Part shown: positions 58,003 to 64,000 of the stretch, piece after piece
Position numbering within the stretch: the stretch's first letter is position 1
How the letters are laid out: every line of letters starts with the position of its first letter
Assembly: GCF_000226115.1 (NCBI RefSeq)
Contig: NC_016458.1
Location: forward strand, 4,250,001 to 4,314,000
Origin: Thermothielavioides terrestris NRRL 8126
Lineage: Eukaryota > Ascomycota > Sordariomycetes > Sordariales > Chaetomiaceae
Direction of reading: 5' to 3'
DNA length: 64,000 bases
Program-made: the position numbers and the translations under genes
Notes under the pieces: generated by a model
The model's database searches: none
Told to the model about the DNA's origin: nothing
Seen by the model: only the letters and a program-made list of their open reading frames with translations

Positions 58003-59196
58003 TCACTCTCCGCCTTCTTCCTTCGGCGGCACACTCGCAGTTCTAGGTGGTCCTCCCCTAGGCGGCCCTCCTTTCGGCGGCGGCGGCAACGGCGAGTTGG
58101 TCCGGCTCGGCGCGTTATCAAGCTCCCGGCTCTTCTTTTCCTGCTCCTTGAAGTAATCATCCATAAGATTCGGCGCCCCATGATGAGGCCGCTCTTTCTT
58201 CTTGCTTCTCGGTGGTGCGCTGACCGGCGCCGTCTGGGCATCCACCATCTGCGCCGGCACCAGGAAATCCGCTGATGACGACGGGGGCGGCGGTGTTGCA
58301 GCGACAGGCGGAACAACACCCCCCGCCGCAGGCATGAACCCGGCCTGCCCTGCCGCCGCTGCCGCCAAATCCCCGTCAAACATGGTCTCGCCGGGCGCAT
58401 GCACCGGCTCGCTCAGCGGCGCCGGCAGCCTGTGCAACGCCCCGTAGCCAAGCACACACCCCAGCGCGCCCTCGCCGCCCCAGTCGCGGCTCGGCTGAAT
58501 CGTCACCTCGCGCGTGACGTTGTACTCGTTGTTGTAGACGTACAGGCGCAGCGGGCGGCCGATGTGGTCCTCCACCAGCTCGCTCAACCCGCCCTCGCCG
58601 TGCAGAACGCCCTCTGGGGTACCCAGGATGTAGTCACTGTAGGGCAGCAGGCCGGCGACGTCGGCAGGGGAGTTGGGAGGCACGTCGAGGACGTGCCAGA
58701 TGTTGGAGACAACCGCGAGCGGCGTCCATTGCAGGGTCAGGCCGAGCGAGGCTGTGTCGGCGGGGACGGGGATGTGCAGAGCTCGTGTCCGTTGACCCTG
58801 TCAGAATGTATGCTTAGCATCTGTTCAAGAGATCCGTATCCTGGGGTGTGTGTAGGTGGGTGTACCTTTGCGCTCCAGAGTCCGAGCATGACAGAGCTGC
58901 CGGCGCAGTTGCGCACCTCCTGGGCGAACAGCCTGGGGTCTGAGTCGTCCTATGCAGCCCCCAGTTAGTGTCCTGGAACTGACACGACATAATCCGCTTC
59001 AATTCAGGGATTCAGGGCTGTTTCGTACAATCATGCGCCCGTTGATGCCGACGACAAAGTCGAACCATGGCTCGATGGCCAGCTGCGGGTTCGTGTTGCG
59101 CAGCACCTGGAACCCAAACGCCCCGTGATTCTCCCTGGCTGCCGGTGCTGGTTCGCCATCGAGGCGTGATATGAACCGGTTGAGCGCGTTGAACAT
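58003..59196 (-). CDS. GRH1: GRASP-type Golgi/COPII tether (Grh1 homologue)
   Basis: Three exons on the minus strand: 59196-59029, 58949-58866 and 58797-58003, coding 348 residues (yeast Grh1 is 372). GRASPs tether Golgi membranes and ER-exit sites and support unconventional secretion. The N-terminus MFNALNRFISRL is an amphipathic helix like that of Grh1, with no Gly2 for myristoylation. PDZ1 contains GAFGFQVLRN, PWFDFVVGINGRMI and RNCAGSSVMLGLWSAK. PDZ2 contains HVLDVPPNSPADVAGL, DYILGTP, LRLYVYNNEYN and GALGCVLGYGALHRLP. A Pro/Ala-rich tail with KKKERPHHG and the acidic end KEEGGE follows. Its stop lies 182 bases from the OST2 stop, tail to tail. Confidence 0.95.
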
Positions 59197-59640
59197 GCTG
59201 CCGACTTTTGGTGGGTATCTGGTTGTACGTGTGTTGCTGCTGTTGACTTGCCAGTCGGGACGGGTGTTGTTGAAACAGTTGCATGTGCAACCTGGACCTT
59301 GGGATTAATTTACACGATGCAGGTGGGAGGGATTACGATCTGTAACCACGCCTACGTCATGAGGTGTAAGGTAAGGTACCTCTGTACGGAATACATACAG
59401 TACATATACGCAATACACTTAGAATGGTAACTGATCTGATTTGCAGCGTCTTGGAGTTCCTTCTCAGCAGGCAAACCGCTAGGTAACCTGACCGCCGAAG
59501 TACACGACAACTCAATTCTACAATATCGCGTTCTTTGGCGGTATGGGAGCGAAAGGGGATTTTACGACAAGTACCTGGAATGCTTTCCGCTCTTCATTTT
59601 GAAGATTCTCTCCGTCAAAACATTTTTCCCACTTCCCGTC
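59197..59640. promoter_or_regulatory. Shared divergent promoter of GRASP and TGS1 genes
   Basis: Only 444 bases separate the two start codons, so both promoters must lie here. No TATA box is obvious. A CTCTGTACGGAATAC motif occurs at 59380-59394. Confidence 0.6.
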
Positions 59641-60560
59641 ATGACGCTCAGACCCGTTGAAGGCACCCTGCCTCTCACTGAGGACTGCCACCACTATGAA
59701 GATGTTGATGAGGTCCCGTGGGATCTTCAGAAGTGAGCGCGCAGAACCTCATCTTATTTCATACACATTCATCCCATGATACCTACGTGCATCCTCGCAG
59801 CCCGATCTCATACTGACTTCGCCCAGATACTGGCACCAGCGCTACTCCATCTTCAGCTTCTACGACTACGACATCCGGCTCACGGACGACGCCTGGTTCG
59901 GTGTGACCCCAGAACCAGTAGCCCAGTACGTAACTTATGCAGCTATCCATACCCCACCCTCTCTCTACCTGGACCATGCTGACCTGCCCTAGCAAAATCG
60001 CCGAAGACATCCTCTCCCACAGCCAGTCCAACCCCCAAAAAACCACCATCATCGACCTGTTCGCCGGCGCCGGCGGTAACAGCATCGCCTTTGCGCTCTC
60101 CGAGAAATGGGACCGGGTCATCGCCATCGAGAAGGACGCCGCCACGCTCGCCTGCGCCCAGCACAACGCGGCCGTGTACGGCGTGGCCGACACCATCACC
60201 TGGGTGCACGGCGACAGCCTCGACTTCCTCGCCCGGCTCAAGGATCGGGGCGGGAAGGGCGGACTGGACCATTCGTTGCAAGTGGACCCGGCTAGGACAT
60301 GCCTCTTCGCCTCGCCGCCCTGGGGCGGCGTGAGTTACCGCGACCAGGACGTGTTCGATCTCAGCACCATGGAGCCGTACAACCTCGCGACGCTGCACGA
60401 CGCCTGCCGGCCGATGGGGCACGCGTTGTACCTGCCGCGGACCAGCGATCTGAGGCAGATCGCCAAGCTGGCGCCGGCCGGCAGGAAGATCGAGGTGGTC
60501 CAGTACTGCATGGAGGGCGCCAGCAAGGCCATGGTGGTGTACATACCCGCGAGCGAATGA
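59641..60560 (+). CDS. TGS1: Trimethylguanosine synthase (TGS1)
   Basis: Three exons, 59641-59732, 59827-59925 and 59993-60560, coding 252 residues. It methylates the m7G cap of snRNAs and snoRNAs twice at N2 to give the trimethylguanosine cap, using AdoMet, in the nucleus or nucleolus. The N-terminus has KYWHQRYSIFSFYD and DDAWFGVTPEPVA, the family's cap-binding start. Motif I is IIDLFAGAGGNSIAFA (residues 83-98), followed by VIAIEKD and NAAVYGV. The catalytic loop LFASPPWGG lies at 168-176, with W174 positioned to stack on guanine. The final part YNLATLHDACRPMGHALYLPR is also typical. Length is near the yeast core enzyme. Its stop lies 90 bases from the DOP1 stop on the other strand. Confidence 0.95.
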
Positions 60561-60650
60561 ACCGGCTGCTGCTTCCAAAGGCGCCCAGAGGGAGCCGGGC
60601 TTGTTTTCCCCTCTCTACCGTGTCATTTCTATGGTACACGCGGCAGCCAG

Positions 60651-63600
60651 CTACAGCGCCTTGACGATGCTCTTCTCGTCGAACAAATCCTTCACCAGCC
60701 CCGCCACACACCCCTCCCAGTCCACCGGCGCCATGGCGTAGGTCGCCTCAAACGCGTAAATGCTCAATTGCCCAAAGAACGGCCGCAACACCTTCGCCAC
60801 GAGCTCATCCCTCCGCTCCAGGCTAACCTCATCACTGATCCCTCCCGGCGACCCCAGCAGCGGCCGTCTCCGCGCCGCCGATGACGGCGACGATCCGCCG
60901 GCAGTCTGCACCACAGCCTGCTCAACAACAACGTTCTGCGCATGCGACGCCGAAATCGCAACCGCCCCCAGCTCCTCGGACACCTCATCCACCAGCGCGA
61001 CGGGCTGATACCCGCTGCCGAACTGGGGGCGGTACACGGCGTCGACGGTGTCGGTGACGAACAGCCACTCGTGCAGCTGGAACTCGTCGGGTGCGACGCA
61101 CACGAGCAGGTCGAGCAGCTTGCAGGCCTGCAGGACCGAGGCGTTGGCGTACGTGTCGGCGGCGGGCGAGTGGTCGGGCGCGAGCACGGACGCGACGGCG
61201 GCGTGCAGCTCGGCGTTGACGACGGGCCAGAGCGGCGCCAGGTGCACGGGGCTGGTGCGCAGCACGAGCGCGCGCAGCAGCATGTAGACCTCGGCGCGGG
61301 TCGTGGACGACGGCGAGGAGGTGGCCGTCGCCGCGAGCAGCTCGGTGATCTTGTCGGCGATGGCCGGCAGGTCGGCGACGAAGGCGTCCGGCCCGCAGGC
61401 GAGGACCAGCGTGGCGATGCGCCGAAGGTTGAGCTGCGTCTTGCGGTCCGCCTCGAGGCGTGCCGAGGTCGCGCCGACGCCGAAGACGATGCCGGCTGTG
61501 GTGGGCGGCGTGAGGCGCGACAGCAGGTCGGGCATGCGCTCTTTGTCGGTCACGGTCCACTGCTTCAGGAGTGGCAGCCAGCTCGTGTGGACGAGAGCCA
61601 CGCTGGCGCCGAAGAAGCGGGCGTCGTTGAAGGCGTCCGAGATGTCCTTCTTCCAGGATTTCTGGTTGTTGGGAAGCCGGGAGAGTTCGTGCAGGAGGAC
61701 GAGCATGGTCTTCGAGACCGTGTCGGGGAAGGACTTGGAGCGGAGCGCGGGGCCGATCACATTGGTAGAGATGGCGGTGGCCGCTGTGAGGATGCGGTCG
61801 TTCTCCACCAGGATCTTGGGAAGGTTGGGTACGATGGTGGATAGGATGCCAACCACATCGTCGGCGCGTTCGGCAGGCAGCCTGAGGGCGGATGTTGGCC
61901 GAGACGAGTCGCTTTGCCTCTTCTCCGAGACGTTTGATGACCCGGAGATGTCGAAGCTGGCTGGGCGAGTTGTGAAAATGGCCGTAAGGAGGCGCAAGAA
62001 CAGGTCCTAAAACACAATTCGTTAGCTCACTGCGGATCCAGCGAACACGGAGAGAGAGACGTACCGCAAGCTCCCGACGCATTTTGCGCTGCTCGCCGAA
62101 ATTGGTATTGTCCACCTTCTCGCCCAGGATTGCCGCGAACTCCAGCAGGCTCGGCAACGTCTGCCGATGCGGGAAGGGGTTGCCGAGCAAGTCTTTGAGG
62201 AAGGCGGTGCAATCCTGCCAAATCTCGTCCATGGTGTCGTCCTCCAAAGACCGCGTGTAGTCCACCAGGAAGATGACCAAGTCGGTGTCCTGCAGCTCGA
62301 TCGTGAGCGTCGACCTCCTCGACGGGTCCAGCGCCGCCGGGTTCGTCCGGCTGTAGATGGCGTTGAAGAGCGCCGGAATAGTATGCTTTGGCCGTGATCC
62401 GTCTAGCGCCGGGAGCAGGTTGAACACCTCGGCAGCTTTGGACGAGTCGCCGCTGTCCAGCGCGCCACGCCATATCCCGACCACTGTTTCCAGGCACTCG
62501 AGCGTTTCGGCCGCAAAGAGATGCTCCAGCAATCTCCTCGCGCGGTTCCTCATCCGCAGCGCCGTGTAGTTGAGAGACGCTGCCGATGTAGCGTCCTGTC
62601 CCGCCGCGTCGTTTCCTTGCCCCCAGGACCAGATGGTGAAGCAGATGCGGACGGCGTCTTGGAACGCGAGCAAGACGGTGAGCCGATCGTTGGCCGTGGC
62701 GCTGCGGGTCTGCGGGGCCTCGGAGGAGAACACGCCCGACACCATGTTGCCGAAGAAGCCTTGGGGCTGCTCTGGACTCTTGACAACCTGGGCTCTGGCC
62801 TCTTCAGCCAGAAGCCTGTCGTGTCCGTTGGCCAGAACCTGCTCAAGGCAGTTGAGCAGAGAGATCAGCGTGGTCTCGGGCCCAGCCGCGCCGTGTGAGT
62901 TTGTCCGGTCGGTCGCTCGGAACAGGCGTTGGAGGCCGTTGAAGGTGCTTTCGACCTGGCCGCAAAGGGTCTCGACAAGGGGAATCAAGACCTGGAAGAC
63001 TGACTCTGCGTACAGCGGCAGACACTCGGTGAGGAAGCCGACCCAACTGTCTAGGACAGGTCGGCTGCTTGGGGAACTGAGCCCGGCGAGGATGCACTTT
63101 AGCAAAGTCGGCGGCGGCGGCAGCTGCGCAGCCGTATGCCTCTCGCTGGTCAGGGACACCCTGGAGCTCCTTGCCGCTTCCAGGGTCCCTCCCCGCTTCT
63201 CGTGGGTTGGTGAAGTGGGAGGTTCCACGGGCACCAGCTCGCGGAGCTTAAGGGAAGCGAAGACGACATCCAGCAGTAGGACCTGCACGTAGGGGTCGGG
63301 CCCATTTAGTGACTGCTGCAGTTTCTCGATCAGAACATTTTCGAGATGGAGTTTTGCCAGTTGGTCAGCGAACGGGTTGAGGAGGATCTGGTGAAGGAGA
63401 GTCAAGGTTGCGCGGTGGAGCTGTGTCGCCCTTGCTTCTGCACCCTCCTCACCAGGGATCTCGTTGTGAGCGAGGCACTGCAGGCAGACATGAAGGAAGA
63501 ATTCTTGCAATGTGATGTCGGCATCGGTCCCGGCTTGACCTGTTAGAACAAGCGGCCTAGGGAAACAGAAACGAGGGAATACCTACTGATTTCCGAAAGA

Positions 63601-64000
63601 GGCGGCTGGCAAGCATCAGACTTGATAGACCTCTTCGCCAGCACCGCCCAGACTGCTTCCGGGGCCCACCGTAAGACGCTGGACAGGGTGCGGACATAGT
63701 ACAGAGCGAGGCTGAGGTCATCCTCTTCGATGAACTGACTGGAGCCTGACTTGGACTCTTGGCGTCGTCTGAGGAATGGCAACTCGGTGAATTTCGAGAA
63801 GAAAATGCCGAACAGCCTGTCCAGTACGGATTAGCACAGGGCCGGAGCACGAGCACCGGGCTGGCCTCACTCACTTGTCCATCCCGATGAGGCTGTTGAG
63901 CCAAGTCTTAACCGCCATGAAAAGCTGTGTTCTCTCATCGGCAAGGGCATCCAGCATTAGAAACACAGGCCGGGTCAACATGACATCGTAATGCTCCACC
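60651..64000 (-). CDS. DOP1: DOP1/Dopey family protein, C-terminal part (runs off window)
   Basis: Minus strand; the gene begins beyond 64000. Exons seen: 64000-63875, 63816-63587, 63539-62065 and 62006-60651, together 1061 C-terminal residues. Introns have GTGAGT, GTAGGT and GTACGT donors. Dop1 is a very large leucine-rich peripheral membrane protein that works with Mon2 and the flippase Neo1 in Golgi-endosome traffic; the Aspergillus homologue DopA affects hyphal development. Family landmarks are FEATYAMAPVDWEG close to the C-terminus, LLDLLVCVAPDEFQLHEWLFVTD, LRALVLRTSPVHLAPLWPVV, DSWVGFLTECLPLYAESVFQ and LRPFFGQLSIYAFE. The body is helical throughout and lacks catalytic motifs. The frame is intact across all three introns. 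Confidence 0.92.

Noticed and set aside
60985..61844. Long frames overlapping the DOP1 exon on both strands
   Set aside because: Shadows of a GC-rich coding exon; only the minus frame carrying the DOP1 motifs is kept across introns.

Overview
The window is nuclear DNA of a filamentous ascomycete, most probably a Sordariomycete close to Neurospora, Chaetomium or Thermothelomyces. The reasons are short introns (about 50-170 nt) with GT...CTAAC/CTGAC...AG signals, GC-rich coding exons, a QDE-3-type RecQ helicase that begins MTRNNL, a KAR9 homologue and a fungal NNP nitrate transporter. Exons below were joined by hand from donor, branch and acceptor signals plus reading frame. Where given, joined lengths are whole multiples of three.

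Layout. 1-500: a compound minisatellite (23-bp units in inverted arms around 15-bp units). 1460-5279: a MYND zinc-finger protein (+) and a nitrate/nitrite transporter (-), convergent. 8104-9341: a membrane protein joined to a DUF3883/NOV-like nuclease-fold domain, broken by a frameshift. 11690-12645: a DUF1275 membrane protein spliced with a GC-AG intron. 14249-19955: a RecQ helicase. 21581-23413: a conserved-looking protein of unknown function (-). 26141-29404: KAR9. 30559-32343: decayed ankyrin-repeat gene (-). 32423-32859: a three-exon gene for V-ATPase subunit f (-). 35169-36154: a GPI-anchored, SOD5-like copper-only superoxide dismutase. 39278-41571: a stand-alone NifS-like molybdenum-cofactor sulfurase. 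41572-51039: about 9.5 kb with no recognisable intact gene, holding homopolymer tracts and a transposase remnant. 51040-52545: a Zn2Cys6 regulator. 54978-64000: a dense block with a DUF202 protein (-), OST2 (+), a GRASP/Grh1 protein (-), TGS1 (+) and the 3' part of DOP1 (-), which runs off the window.

Most genes are housekeeping. The last 9 kb groups several endomembrane functions: ER N-glycosylation (OST2), Golgi/COPII tethering (GRASP) and Golgi-endosome traffic (DOP1). The SOD-like protein also depends on the secretory route. The nitrate transporter and the Moco-sulfurase homologue both touch nitrogen/molybdenum biochemistry but lie 34 kb apart, so they are not a cluster. I found no CRISPR array, rRNA, convincing tRNA, secondary-metabolite backbone or intact transposon. 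The items most worth a second look are the inverted minisatellite, the frameshifted membrane/NOV-domain gene, the MOSC-less sulfurase, the very small V-ATPase f gene and the GC-AG intron.
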